A DNA stretch of 8,733 bases. Origin: an uncultured Fretibacterium sp. (GTDB lineage: Bacteria; Synergistota; Synergistia; Synergistales; Aminobacteriaceae). Within the stretch, counting starts at the first letter, position 1, and each line of letters opens with the position of its first letter. Of the stretch, positions 1-6,586 are shown piece by piece. The stretch lies in contig CALGHA010000145.1 in the NCBI GenBank assembly GCA_937915835.1, positions 1-8,733 of the forward strand, given 5' to 3'. The translations under genes were made by a program, and so were the position numbers. The notes under the pieces are model-generated. The model made no database searches and was not told the origin of the DNA. It worked only from the letters and a program-made list of their open reading frames with translations.

Positions 1-228
1 GAAAAATTATCATTGGCCTCACGGTTCGGGATATTAATAAATTACTCAACGCCGATGCGAAAAATGTATCATGAGATTGTCTTAACTCTTGCGAAAAGGG
101 CGGGGCTTAAGATTGACGAGGCAAAATTAATTTCGGGAGCTAACACTTGGGAAATTCGGCACGGGGGAATGTCAGGCAGAACAGCAAGGCAATACGTGGA
201 TTATCTTCTTGGAAGGGAAAATTCATAA
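1..228 (+). CDS. DUF815-type AAA+ ATPase, C-terminal fragment (5' end outside window)
   Basis: The frame is open from base 1, and the visible 75 codons are the C-terminal end of a larger protein. A TTG at 13 is not a real start, because the coding sequence continues upstream of it. The visible residues begin EKLSLASRFG and end with a GGMSGRTARQYVDYL stretch. Both match my recollection of the C-terminus of DUF815 family ATP-binding proteins, which typically read 'EKLSLxDRFGL ... SGRTARQFVDxL'. The family is made of AAA+ ATPases of unsettled cellular role; the Walker motifs would lie upstream and cannot be checked here. The TAA stop at 226-228 shares its last base with the ATG of the next gene, so the two are probably co-transcribed and translationally coupled. 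Family assignment is by recognition of the tail only. Confidence 0.75.
   Translation, partial: EKLSLASRFGILINYSTPMRKMYHEIVLTLAKRAGLKIDEAKLISGANTWEIRHGGMSGRTARQYVDYLLGRENS
211..217 (+). promoter_or_regulatory. Ribosome binding site fixing the start of the zinc-ribbon gene
   Basis: The purine-rich GGAAGGG lies about 10 bases before the ATG at 228, inside the last codons of the DUF815 gene. It supports the start at 228 over an in-frame ATG at 147, which would add 27 residues that do not resemble the zinc-ribbon fold. Confidence 0.5.
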
Positions 229-1376
229 TGGCAACGTTCAAGTGTGAGACTTGCGGAGCTGAACTCAATTTTGACGAGGGCCAGAAAATTATAACCTGTG
301 AATTTTGCGGAACGAAACAGACTTTGCCGAGTGAATATAAACTTGTTGACGATGAGAACTCGGAGACAGAAAAACTTGTTAAGCGCGGATTTATGCTTCT
401 TGAGGACGGCAAAAGCGAGAAAGCCGACAAATATTTTGACAAAGCTCTTGACGCTGAACCTGAAAACGGCCGGGCATATTTCGGGAAATTGCTCGTGAGC
501 ATGAATGATACGAGTATTTACGGGCTTGCTCTGGCAATGGAAAGCTGTGGGGGTAATCCTTCTAAGTGGCGGCCTAAAGGAGACGCGGGAATATATTTCC
601 GGAGGGTAATGGAGCTTGCACCGGAAGAGATTGACGCGGCTTTTGACTGGCAATATCAAGACGGACTTTTCGCAATGAAAGAAGGACGCTGTCAAACTGC
701 CATAAGGATTTTTGAGAAGATATATCATTATAAGGACGCTAAGGAGAAAATCGAGGAATGCAAGAGTTTACTTAAGCAGCAGAGGTCGGAAGTTCCAGAA
801 AAAGACGTGAAAGATTATGACAGGGCTGTAGAAATTTTCAAAGAAGCTGAGAGTAAGGGCAAAAGTTTATTTAGTGGTCTTCACCTGAGATTTTGTAACA
901 CACCGGAAGAAGCTGATAAATTATTTGCGGAAATATCTGAAGTGATAAAACTTTATCGTGATAGCTATGATATTTTCGTGAGACTTCAGAACTTCAAGGA
1001 CGGCGAAATTTACATTTTTAATATTTTCAGCGGACTAGTTTTTTGTTGCCGAGATTATGCTAATCTTCTTGAAAGACGTGTTTTGAACGTGGATTACTGG
1101 ACGAAGCAAAAGTTTTTGTCGTCGTTGTACAGCATTCTTGATGAGACGTGTAGTTTTCTTGAGGATAACGATAAAGGGGAACTTCCCGGAGGTAATTTCA
1201 TCGAAGATTTACGAGATAAGCTCAACAATTACAAGAATTCCCCGAAGGATCCTCCGCCGCCTGAACCAGAGAAAGTCAAGCAAGAAAAGAATGAAAATTC
1301 CGGCTGTTTTGCGCGTATTCTTAAGGTTATATTTATCTTGATTGTTATATATCTGGTTATAAGGCTGTTGGCATGA
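228..1376 (+). CDS. Zinc-ribbon and TPR-like protein with C-terminal membrane anchor
   Basis: The protein is 382 residues from the ATG at 228. It opens with a rubredoxin/TFIIB-like zinc ribbon with C6-x2-C9 and C24-x2-C27 knuckles. A TPR-like helical pair follows at about residues 50-90. A second helical repeat at about 130-182 contains the YKDAKEKIEECK motif, typical of repeat helices in zinc-ribbon proteins of Firmicutes and related gut bacteria. The middle (about 190-335) is helical and unrecognised. A Pro/charged linker with four consecutive prolines (about 338-358) leads to one hydrophobic segment (about 363-381) at the extreme C-terminus. The topology would be tail-anchored: zinc ribbon and TPRs in the cytoplasm and one helix in the membrane. 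There is no N-terminal signal peptide. The start overlaps the DUF815 stop by one base. A role as a membrane-tethered protein-interaction scaffold is inference; no enzymatic motif is visible. Confidence 0.7.
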   Translation: MATFKCETCGAELNFDEGQKIITCEFCGTKQTLPSEYKLVDDENSETEKLVKRGFMLLEDGKSEKADKYFDKALDAEPENGRAYFGKLLVSMNDTSIYGLALAMESCGGNPSKWRPKGDAGIYFRRVMELAPEEIDAAFDWQYQDGLFAMKEGRCQTAIRIFEKIYHYKDAKEKIEECKSLLKQQRSEVPEKDVKDYDRAVEIFKEAESKGKSLFSGLHLRFCNTPEEADKLFAEISEVIKLYRDSYDIFVRLQNFKDGEIYIFNIFSGLVFCCRDYANLLERRVLNVDYWTKQKFLSSLYSILDETCSFLEDNDKGELPGGNFIEDLRDKLNNYKNSPKDPPPPEPEKVKQEKNENSGCFARILKVIFILIVIYLVIRLLA

Positions 1377-1415
1377 TTAATAACGCACGAAAAAATTATT
1401 GGACGTAAAATAATA

Positions 1416-2054
1416 ATGAAATACTTTGACGATTTACAGCCCTATTTTGTCGATGAGAACTGTGAATTATATTTACATGATACTTTTTCGGCTCTCGAGG
1501 AAAAACATGACTTCAACCGCAGATGGCTACGACTTTGCAGGAGAATATTGAAACCTGACGGAACTATTTGGATAAGCGGAACTCTGCACAATATCTATTC
1601 TGTCGGAATGGCATTAGAACAGGAGGGCTTCAAGATTATCAACAATATCACTTGGCAGAAAACTAATCCGCCTCCTAATTTAGCATGCAGATGTTTCACA
1701 CACAGCACCAAGACAATTTTATGGGCGCAGAAAAATGATAAACATGCACATCATTATTTTAATTATCCGCTGATGAAAGAGCTTAACGACGGCAAACAAA
1801 TGAAAGACGTATGGACAGGGACATTAACGCCTCAAAGCGAGAAAACTTACGGCAAACATCCGACGCAAAAGCCTATTTATCTTCTAGAGCGAATAATTTT
1901 AGCTTCAACGCGTGAAGGTGAACTTATTCTTGATCCTTTTTGCGGTTCATCGACGACAGGAGTTGCGTGTAAAAAACTCGGACGTAAATATATAGGCATA
2001 GACAACAACCCTGAATATATAACTTTATCTATGGAGAGGCTGAAACATTCATGA
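1416..2054 (+). CDS. DpnA-like adenine-N6 DNA methyltransferase lacking its catalytic motif (remnant)
   Basis: The 212 residues closely follow the second methyltransferase of DpnII-type systems (DpnA, beta-class m6A enzymes acting on GATC). Recognisable blocks are LKPDGTIWISGTLHNIYSVG (46-65), NITWQKTNPPPN (77-88), a KELNDGKQMKDVWTG block (121-135), GKHPTQKP (146-153) and the SAM-binding DPFCGSSTTG (173-182). In beta-class enzymes a DPPY/W motif should lie between the N-terminal strand and the helix starting KHDFNRRWL. Here ELYLHDTFSALEE (17-29) runs directly into KHDFNRRWL (30-38), so about 40 residues including DPPY appear to be missing with the frame intact. The product should not transfer methyl groups. 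The start at 1416 fits the family N-terminus (MKYFDDL), but the ribosome site (GGACG, 1401-1405) is weak. No DpnM/Dam-type first methylase lies upstream. The gene overlaps the endonuclease remnant by 4 bases. Confidence 0.85.
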   Translation: MKYFDDLQPYFVDENCELYLHDTFSALEEKHDFNRRWLRLCRRILKPDGTIWISGTLHNIYSVGMALEQEGFKIINNITWQKTNPPPNLACRCFTHSTKTILWAQKNDKHAHHYFNYPLMKELNDGKQMKDVWTGTLTPQSEKTYGKHPTQKPIYLLERIILASTREGELILDPFCGSSTTGVACKKLGRKYIGIDNNPEYITLSMERLKHS

Positions 2055-2383
2055 ATAAACGAGACTTTGAAGGATGGCTTAAAACTTTTCTTCATGATTA
2101 TGTTACAGGCGTTGAAGCAGGATTAGACAGCAATGCTCGAAAAAACAGGGGCGGCCATCAAATGGAACATCTAGGAGGCTCAAAACTCAACGAAACCGCC
2201 AGAAGTTACAAGCTCATAGCTGAAGAAGCGGCAAAAATTCAAGGCTTCGGGTTCATCTGGATAACTGACGGATTAGGCTGGAAGTCCGCAAAAAATAATC
2301 TCCGTGAAACTTTCGAAACTCTCGAAACAATATACAATATCTCAGACTTGGAAGCCGGTATCTTCAACAACATTTTACGCTGA
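2051..2383 (+). CDS. DpnII/MboI-type restriction endonuclease remnant, core deleted
   Basis: The frame encodes only 110 residues against roughly 280-290 for DpnII/MboI endonucleases, which cut GATC. Three pieces can be seen. Residues 1-13 (MNKRDFEGWLKTF) resemble the family N-terminus. Residues 14-41 (DYVTGVEAGLDSNARKNRGG) match the block just before the nuclease core. Residues 42-110 (GGSKLNETARSYK, FIWITDGLGWKSA) match the C-terminal third. The missing parts are about 100 residues after position 13 and the stretch at 41/42 that should hold the PD-(D/E)xK core, ending in an ExNFY-type strand just before GGSKL. Both junctions keep the frame. The ATG overlaps the methylase TGA (ATGA), a normal arrangement for a coupled restriction-modification pair. 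Cleavage activity is not expected. Homology of the middle and C-terminal pieces is strong; that of the first 13 residues is less certain. Confidence 0.8.
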   Translation: MNKRDFEGWLKTFLHDYVTGVEAGLDSNARKNRGGHQMEHLGGSKLNETARSYKLIAEEAAKIQGFGFIWITDGLGWKSAKNNLRETFETLETIYNISDLEAGIFNNILR

Positions 2384-2389
2384 TATAAT
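2361..2389 (+). promoter_or_regulatory. Candidate promoter of the gatCAB operon (extended -10)
   Basis: TGATATAAT at 2381-2389 is a perfect TATAAT hexamer (2384-2389) preceded by the TGn extension. The TGA is also the stop codon of the endonuclease remnant. A weak -35-like TCTTCA lies at 2361-2366 with 17-base spacing. Transcription would begin near 2396, giving a leader of about 30 bases before gatC. The assignment is motif-based only. Confidence 0.5.
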
Positions 2390-2413
2390 ACACAGGAATT
2401 TTCACATTTTCAT

Positions 2414-2420
2414 AAAGGAG
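2414..2420 (+). promoter_or_regulatory. Ribosome binding site for gatC
   Basis: AAAGGAG ends 8 bases before the TTG at 2429. It decides the unusual TTG start, since no ATG lies in frame nearby and the resulting protein has the normal GatC N-terminus. Confidence 0.65.
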
Positions 2421-2428
2421 AATTAATC

Positions 2429-2719
2429 TTGAAACTTACCAGCGAAGAAGTTAACGACATAGCTTTAGAATCCCGTTTATTATTAACTGAACAGGAATTA
2501 GCCGGTGCCGTTCGTTACATCAATAATTTTCTCGACATGTTAGATCGTTTCAAAGAGTTAGACTTGCAGAACGTTGAGCCTTTCAGTTTTGCCGAAGCCT
2601 TAGAATGCCCATTAAGGGAAGACAAAGTTAATGATTTCTCGAACACTCAGGCAATCTTTGACGAGAGCGAACACGTTGACGGCCAATTTTTCAAGGTGCC
2701 AAGAATTATGGAGGAATAA
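2429..2719 (+). CDS. gatC: Aspartyl/glutamyl-tRNA amidotransferase subunit C
   Basis: The gene encodes 96 residues, the usual GatC size, starting at TTG with a good Shine-Dalgarno sequence. The N-terminal helix KLTSEEVNDIALESRLLLTEQEL and the PLREDKV block (66-72) are characteristic of the family. GatC is the small structural subunit that clamps GatA and GatB together in the amidotransferase converting Asp-tRNA(Asn) and/or Glu-tRNA(Gln) to the correctly charged amides. It is first in a gatC-gatA-gatB operon. Its last codons (GGAGGAA, 2710-2716) double as the ribosome binding site for gatA. The TTG start may keep expression of this subunit lower, which is inference. Confidence 0.93.
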   Translation: MKLTSEEVNDIALESRLLLTEQELAGAVRYINNFLDMLDRFKELDLQNVEPFSFAEALECPLREDKVNDFSNTQAIFDESEHVDGQFFKVPRIMEE

Positions 2720-2725
2720 TTTTTC

Positions 2726-4162
2726 ATGGAACTTTACGAACTGAATTTATATTTTCTCATGGAAGGCTTGAAAGCTAAAAAATTCTCAGCTGATGAAATC
2801 TTCCGGTCATGCAAGAAAAGAATTGACGAATGCGAGGGAAATATTCACGCCTTTATAACCCGAACTGACGACAAAGAGCCTAAAACCGAGAACGCCGACG
2901 GAATGTTAGCGGGAATTCCTACAGTCTTAAAAGATAATTTGTGCACGCGAGGAATTCGGACTACAGCAGCAAGTAAAATTTTAGGAAATTGGCGGCCTCC
3001 TTACGACGCTACAGCCTGGAAATATCTTCGTGAAGCCGGAGCTGTCTTGATGGGAAAAGTAAACATGGACGAGTTCGCGATGGGTAACACTTGCGGAAAT
3101 TCAGCTTTTGGACCAACACATAACCCGAACGATATTACACGAGTTCCCGGCGGAAGTTCAGGAGGAAGCGCGGCGGCTGTGAGTGCTGGATATGTTCCGT
3201 TTGCATTGGGAAGCGACACGGGCGGCTCAATCCGTCAGCCTGCGAGTTACTGCGGAGTTCAAGGCTTAAAGCCCACTTACGGAATGGTCAGCCGTTACGG
3301 TTTAATCTCTTACGGTTCATCGCTCGATCAAATTGGCCCATTCGCAAGAACAGTGAGAGACCTGCAAATAATCATGTCAGTAATTGCCAAGCATGACCCG
3401 ATGGATTCAAGCTGTTTTCGCGAGAAAAACCCGGATTTCACGCACAAAGACGACGTAAGCATAAAGGGAAAACGTGTTGCGCTCGTTAAAGAGTTTCAGG
3501 ACTTCACGCTTGACGCCCCAATCGCCGACGCAATGACACGAACCCGCAAAATCCTCGAGGACGAGGGAGCAATCATCGTTGAAGTCTCACTGCCTGTTGT
3601 CGCAAGATACGCCGTTGCTTGCTATTACGCGCTTGCAATGAGTGAGGCTCACACAAATCTTGAACGTTACGACGGAGTACGTTACGGCTACACAGTTACG
3701 GACGCGGCAGGAGTGAAAGAAATGTTTGAACGCGTCAGATCTTACGGCTTCGGCTCAGAAGTGAAATCACGAATTATCGCAGGAACATGCTTAACTGAAC
3801 CGTCAAGATGTGATGAGTATTATGTTGCCGCAACCAAAGTCAGAACTCTCATTGCTCAGGAATTTACGCGCGCTTTCGGTGAAACTGATTTTATTTTGCA
3901 GCCTGTAACTCCCTCGCTTCCGTCTAAGATTGGCGAAGTTGACGACGACGAAATGAAGGGTTACGAGACGGATTTATACACATTGCCTGTGAACCTTGCA
4001 GGACTTCCGGGATTGTCATTCTTCACTGGCTATGCTGGAACTTTACCCGTTGGACTTCAATTAATTGGCCCGCGCTGGAGTGATCCGGAACTTTTGAACG
4101 CCGGCTTAATTCTTGAGGCTCATTTAGGCACACCGAAAATTGCGAACGGAGGAGTGAAATAA
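2726..4162 (+). CDS. gatA: Aspartyl/glutamyl-tRNA amidotransferase subunit A (amidase)
   Basis: The protein has 478 residues, full length for GatA. It belongs to the amidase signature family with the Ser-cisSer-Lys triad visible: Lys69 in GIPTVLKDN, cis-Ser144 in the PGGSSGGSAAA glycine-serine loop, and nucleophile Ser168 in GSDTGGSIRQPAS. The 75- and 99-residue spacings from the Lys match those known for the Staphylococcus aureus enzyme. The MDEFAMG (114-120), GLKPTYGMVSRYG and GLPGLS blocks are also typical. GatA hydrolyses glutamine and channels ammonia to GatB in the cytoplasmic GatCAB complex. The ATG at 2726 follows the gatC stop by 6 bases, with its Shine-Dalgarno inside the end of gatC. 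The stop lies 2 bases before gatB, so the three subunits are probably co-translated. Nothing is missing or odd in the reading frame. Confidence 0.97.
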   Translation: MELYELNLYFLMEGLKAKKFSADEIFRSCKKRIDECEGNIHAFITRTDDKEPKTENADGMLAGIPTVLKDNLCTRGIRTTAASKILGNWRPPYDATAWKYLREAGAVLMGKVNMDEFAMGNTCGNSAFGPTHNPNDITRVPGGSSGGSAAAVSAGYVPFALGSDTGGSIRQPASYCGVQGLKPTYGMVSRYGLISYGSSLDQIGPFARTVRDLQIIMSVIAKHDPMDSSCFREKNPDFTHKDDVSIKGKRVALVKEFQDFTLDAPIADAMTRTRKILEDEGAIIVEVSLPVVARYAVACYYALAMSEAHTNLERYDGVRYGYTVTDAAGVKEMFERVRSYGFGSEVKSRIIAGTCLTEPSRCDEYYVAATKVRTLIAQEFTRAFGETDFILQPVTPSLPSKIGEVDDDEMKGYETDLYTLPVNLAGLPGLSFFTGYAGTLPVGLQLIGPRWSDPELLNAGLILEAHLGTPKIANGGVK

Positions 4163-4164
4163 TC

Positions 4165-5625
4165 ATGTCTGAACTTACATTTACGCCCGTAATAGGAATT
4201 GAGATACACATACGCCTGAAGACTGACACAAAGATTTTCTGTTCATGCTCAACGAACACTGACGCTCCGGCCAATTCTCACATTTGCCCAGTATGTATGG
4301 GATTACCCGGCTCACTTCCTCGTCTTAATCACAACGTCGTAGAAAAAGGAATGTTAGCAGGTTTAGCCCTGAATTGCACGGTACAGCCTCGCTCGTTGTT
4401 CTTCAGGAAATCTTATTTTTACCCGGATCTCCCTAAAGGCCATCAGATTAGCCAGTGTGATTTGCCAGTAGTCGCTGACGGATATATCGAGGTTCACGAC
4501 GCAAACGGAAAATTAAAGAAGATAAGAGTGAACCATTTGCATTTAGAAGAGGACGCGGCCGCAATGCATCACAGCGCTTCAGACGGAAGACTTGAAGGAG
4601 CAGCAACTTCTTACGTCGATTACAACCGCGCGGGAATGCCATTAGGTGAGATTGTCTCGGAACCTGATATTTCTTCAGCGGCTGAAGCTGTCGAATACGC
4701 TATGAACCTGCAAAGGCGAGTTCGTTATGCCGGAGCTAGCGACGCGGATTTGGACAAAGGCATGATGAGATTTGACGCTAATGTCTCGTTGAAATGTTCG
4801 GACGGGCGCTGGGGACGAAAAGTTGAAGTCAAGAATATGAACTCGTTTAGAGCCTTAGAAAGAGCTATAGAGTTTGAGATTAAGCGCCAGAAAAAGATTT
4901 TGCTTTCAGGCGGAGAAGTCTTACAGGAAACACGACACTGGAACGACGCTAAAGGAGTAACGAGCGCTTCAAGAGTGAAAGAGTTCTACAGAAAATTCAT
5001 CGTTGAGCCGGATTTGCCGCCCCTAATCGTAAATCAGGAATGGATCGACAAAGTTACAGCGATGATGCCGGAAATGCCCGACGTTAAGGCCAATCGTTAC
5101 GTTAATGATATGCAAATTCCTCGTGAAGTCGCTGAAGTTCTCACGGACGACAAGAATTTAGCCGATTACTTTGAAGCATGCGTGAGTGCCGGAGCAAATC
5201 CATTGAGGGCCGCAAACTGGGTACGTACGGAAGTGTTGAGAGTTCTTAACGAGAGAGGCCAGAAAATTTCTGAGTTCACAATTTCTCCTGAAGTTCTCGC
5301 CGGACTTGTTGCGCGTGTTGACGAGGGGAAATTATCAACAACTCAGGGTAAAGAAGTCTTTGATTACATGTGCGCAAATTCTTCAAGCATTGACGAAGCG
5401 ATTGCTAAACTGGGAATTACTGAGGGAGGAATTGCGGGTAATGCTTTGAGTGAGATTATCGCGAATGTAATTAAGGCAAATCCTGACGTTCTCGAAGAAA
5501 TTAAATCTGGCAAGGACAAGAAAGGCAAGAAGCTAAAATTCCTGCAAGGCCTCGTAATGAAAGAGACTAAGGGACAGGCTAAACCTCAAGAAGTTGCACA
5601 GGCTGTTGCTGAAGCGGTGAAGTAA
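4165..5625 (+). CDS. gatB: Aspartyl/glutamyl-tRNA amidotransferase subunit B
   Basis: The protein has 486 residues, full length. The N-terminal cradle domain begins with the family signature around IGIEIHIRLKT. The zinc-site cysteines are C26, C28, C41 and C44 (CSC...CPVC). YFYPDLPKGHQISQ (84-97) is the signature block, with His where Tyr is commoner. RFDANVS (202-208) and EVKNMNS (221-227) follow. The C-terminal part (about 330-486) is the helical and YqeY-like tail that recognises the tRNA elbow. GatB phosphorylates the Glu or Asp on the misacylated tRNA and accepts ammonia from GatA. The start at 4165 has GGAGGAG at 4148-4154. It is the last gene of the operon and is followed by a hairpin terminator. 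Confidence 0.97.
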   Translation: MSELTFTPVIGIEIHIRLKTDTKIFCSCSTNTDAPANSHICPVCMGLPGSLPRLNHNVVEKGMLAGLALNCTVQPRSLFFRKSYFYPDLPKGHQISQCDLPVVADGYIEVHDANGKLKKIRVNHLHLEEDAAAMHHSASDGRLEGAATSYVDYNRAGMPLGEIVSEPDISSAAEAVEYAMNLQRRVRYAGASDADLDKGMMRFDANVSLKCSDGRWGRKVEVKNMNSFRALERAIEFEIKRQKKILLSGGEVLQETRHWNDAKGVTSASRVKEFYRKFIVEPDLPPLIVNQEWIDKVTAMMPEMPDVKANRYVNDMQIPREVAEVLTDDKNLADYFEACVSAGANPLRAANWVRTEVLRVLNERGQKISEFTISPEVLAGLVARVDEGKLSTTQGKEVFDYMCANSSSIDEAIAKLGITEGGIAGNALSEIIANVIKANPDVLEEIKSGKDKKGKKLKFLQGLVMKETKGQAKPQEVAQAVAEAVK

Positions 5626-5637
5626 GTAAAAGTTTTT

Positions 5638-5675
5638 CCCCCTGCGTAAGATTTATTCAGGGGGATTTATTTTTT
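5638..5675 (+). terminator. Rho-independent terminator of the gat operon, overlapping the nusB 3' end
   Basis: CCCCCTG (5638-5644) pairs with CAGGGGG (5658-5664) around a 13-base loop. The pairing can be extended by T5637-A5665, and a T-rich run continues to 5675. The hairpin begins 13 bases after the gatB stop. It also contains the stop codon and last codons of the opposing nusB gene. On the minus strand the hairpin is followed by AAAAAC then TTTT, so it could serve both convergent transcripts, though less ideally for nusB. Confidence 0.8.
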
Positions 5676-6138
5676 CCTCGTTTTTGTCGTCGTCCTCGAA
5701 AAATTTCGCTATGTTATGCATTACTCCGTTCACAAATCGTGTAGAATTTTTTGTCCCGAAACTGTCAGCTAAACTCGTAGCCTCAGAAATTGCAGATTTA
5801 ACCGGAAGCGTCTTCAGCATAAATCCTTCAAGCACCATCAAGCGCAAAATTGTCCGGTCAACGCTTAACATTCTTTCAGGTCTCCAGCCCGTTACGACAC
5901 GAATTAATACAGCGTCAATCTCATTCTTTCGCGAATAAACTTCTCCGGCCAATTTCCGACAACGAGCTTTGACTTCCGGCGTATCATCCTGAGTGACATC
6001 ATCAATGTTCAGAAATAATTCAAGCGACTGCGCAAAATCCTGCTCAGGACATACATCAAGCGAGTATAAAAATTGCACAGCCAGCTCACGTGAACGATGA
6101 ATAGCCCCAAATTTCCGGCCTATAAACTTTCTAGCCAT
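5653..6138 (-). CDS. nusB: Transcription antitermination factor NusB
   Basis: The 161 residues have the all-helical NusB fold signatures. An N-terminal HRSRELAVQFLYSLD (14-28) corresponds to the Arg-rich, RNA-contacting first helix. GWRPERMLSVDRTILRLMVLEG, then PVKSAISEATSLADSFGT and STRFVNGVMHNI, form the conserved C-terminal half. NusB binds boxA RNA together with S10 (NusE) and promotes antitermination of rRNA operons. The acidic tail after the last helix (FFEDDDKNEEKINPPE) is a short extension, and its final codons lie inside the convergent terminator hairpin. The ATG at 6138 has a strong GAGGAGGT site (6145-6152) within the end of the preceding gene, which it overlaps by 8 bases. It is the last gene of the minus-strand cluster. 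Confidence 0.94.
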   Translation of the reverse strand: MARKFIGRKFGAIHRSRELAVQFLYSLDVCPEQDFAQSLELFLNIDDVTQDDTPEVKARCRKLAGEVYSRKNEIDAVLIRVVTGWRPERMLSVDRTILRLMVLEGFMLKTLPVKSAISEATSLADSFGTKNSTRFVNGVMHNIAKFFEDDDKNEEKINPPE

Positions 6139-6586
6139 GCATTGACCTCCTCAAACGTTTTACGATTAATCCAAGCCCGTAAACTCCAAACCACACCGCA
6201 ACTCCCCAAAATACAGTCCAGAAAAATCCGTCAAGTCCCGCCGTAATTATCACAGCCGAACACGACGCGATTATGCCCCAAGTAAATGGACTTCGCAAAA
6301 CCGGCATAATCCCTCGCTCAGGATCTGCCCACACAATTGACGCTTTTATTCCCATCGGCTTTAATATCGAGATTATATGATTTTCGGCTTGCTGTTTCGT
6401 CTCCTGTGATAAATCTTCCTCTGAGATTACAATTGTCAAGTCAGCGTGTTCTTTTTTTCCGGCAGGTGATAAAGTTACGCTGTAGAGCTTCAATTTCGAC
6501 TTGAAGGCATCATTAGCAAACTCACGAAGCCCGTCGCATGATACCCGTATAATTCCGTATGGCGTGTTTCTCCAAAGAAAATACAT
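6131..6586 (-). CDS. Small membrane protein with degenerate Asp23-like domain (candidate Asp23 anchor)
   Basis: I choose the ATG at 6586, giving 151 residues; it overlaps the Asp23 stop as TGATG, and an AGAGG at 6594-6598 fits as ribosome site. A TTG one codon upstream (6589) is also possible. The C-terminal third has two hydrophobic segments (about 101-117 and 121-142) ending in a basic KRLRR tail, suggesting a membrane hairpin with both ends in the cytoplasm. The soluble N-terminal part reads like its neighbour Asp23. GIIRVSCDGLREFAND (11-26) lines up with the Asp23 GAIHISEDVIIELARK stretch, followed by a strand-helix pattern. I infer a diverged Asp23-like domain plus anchor, similar in idea to the Gram-positive protein AmaP, but with the membrane part at the C-terminus. 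I do not recognise it as a named family. Confidence 0.65.
   Translation of the reverse strand: MYFLWRNTPYGIIRVSCDGLREFANDAFKSKLKLYSVTLSPAGKKEHADLTIVISEEDLSQETKQQAENHIISILKPMGIKASIVWADPERGIMPVLRSPFTWGIIASCSAVIITAGLDGFFWTVFWGVAVWFGVYGLGLIVKRLRRSMHG
6145..6152 (-). promoter_or_regulatory. Strong ribosome binding site for nusB inside the upstream gene
   Basis: On the minus strand this reads GAGGAGGT, ending 6 bases before the nusB ATG (6136-6138). It fixes that start and implies reinitiation or coupled translation from the upstream membrane protein gene, whose final codons it occupies. Confidence 0.7.

Noticed and set aside
147..227. In-frame upstream extension of the zinc-ribbon protein from an ATG at 147
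   Set aside because: It overlaps the DUF815 coding sequence by 82 bases. The ATG at 228 has a ribosome site and gives a protein starting just before the first Cys knuckle.
140..728. Long antisense frames opposite the zinc-ribbon gene
   Set aside because: They lack family-like sequence or clear ribosome sites and shadow a well-supported gene.
1932..1958. Ser in place of the second Gly of the SAM motif (FCGSS instead of FCGSG) as a disabling mutation
   Set aside because: GSSTT variants occur in working beta-class methylases, so this alone is not evidence of inactivity.
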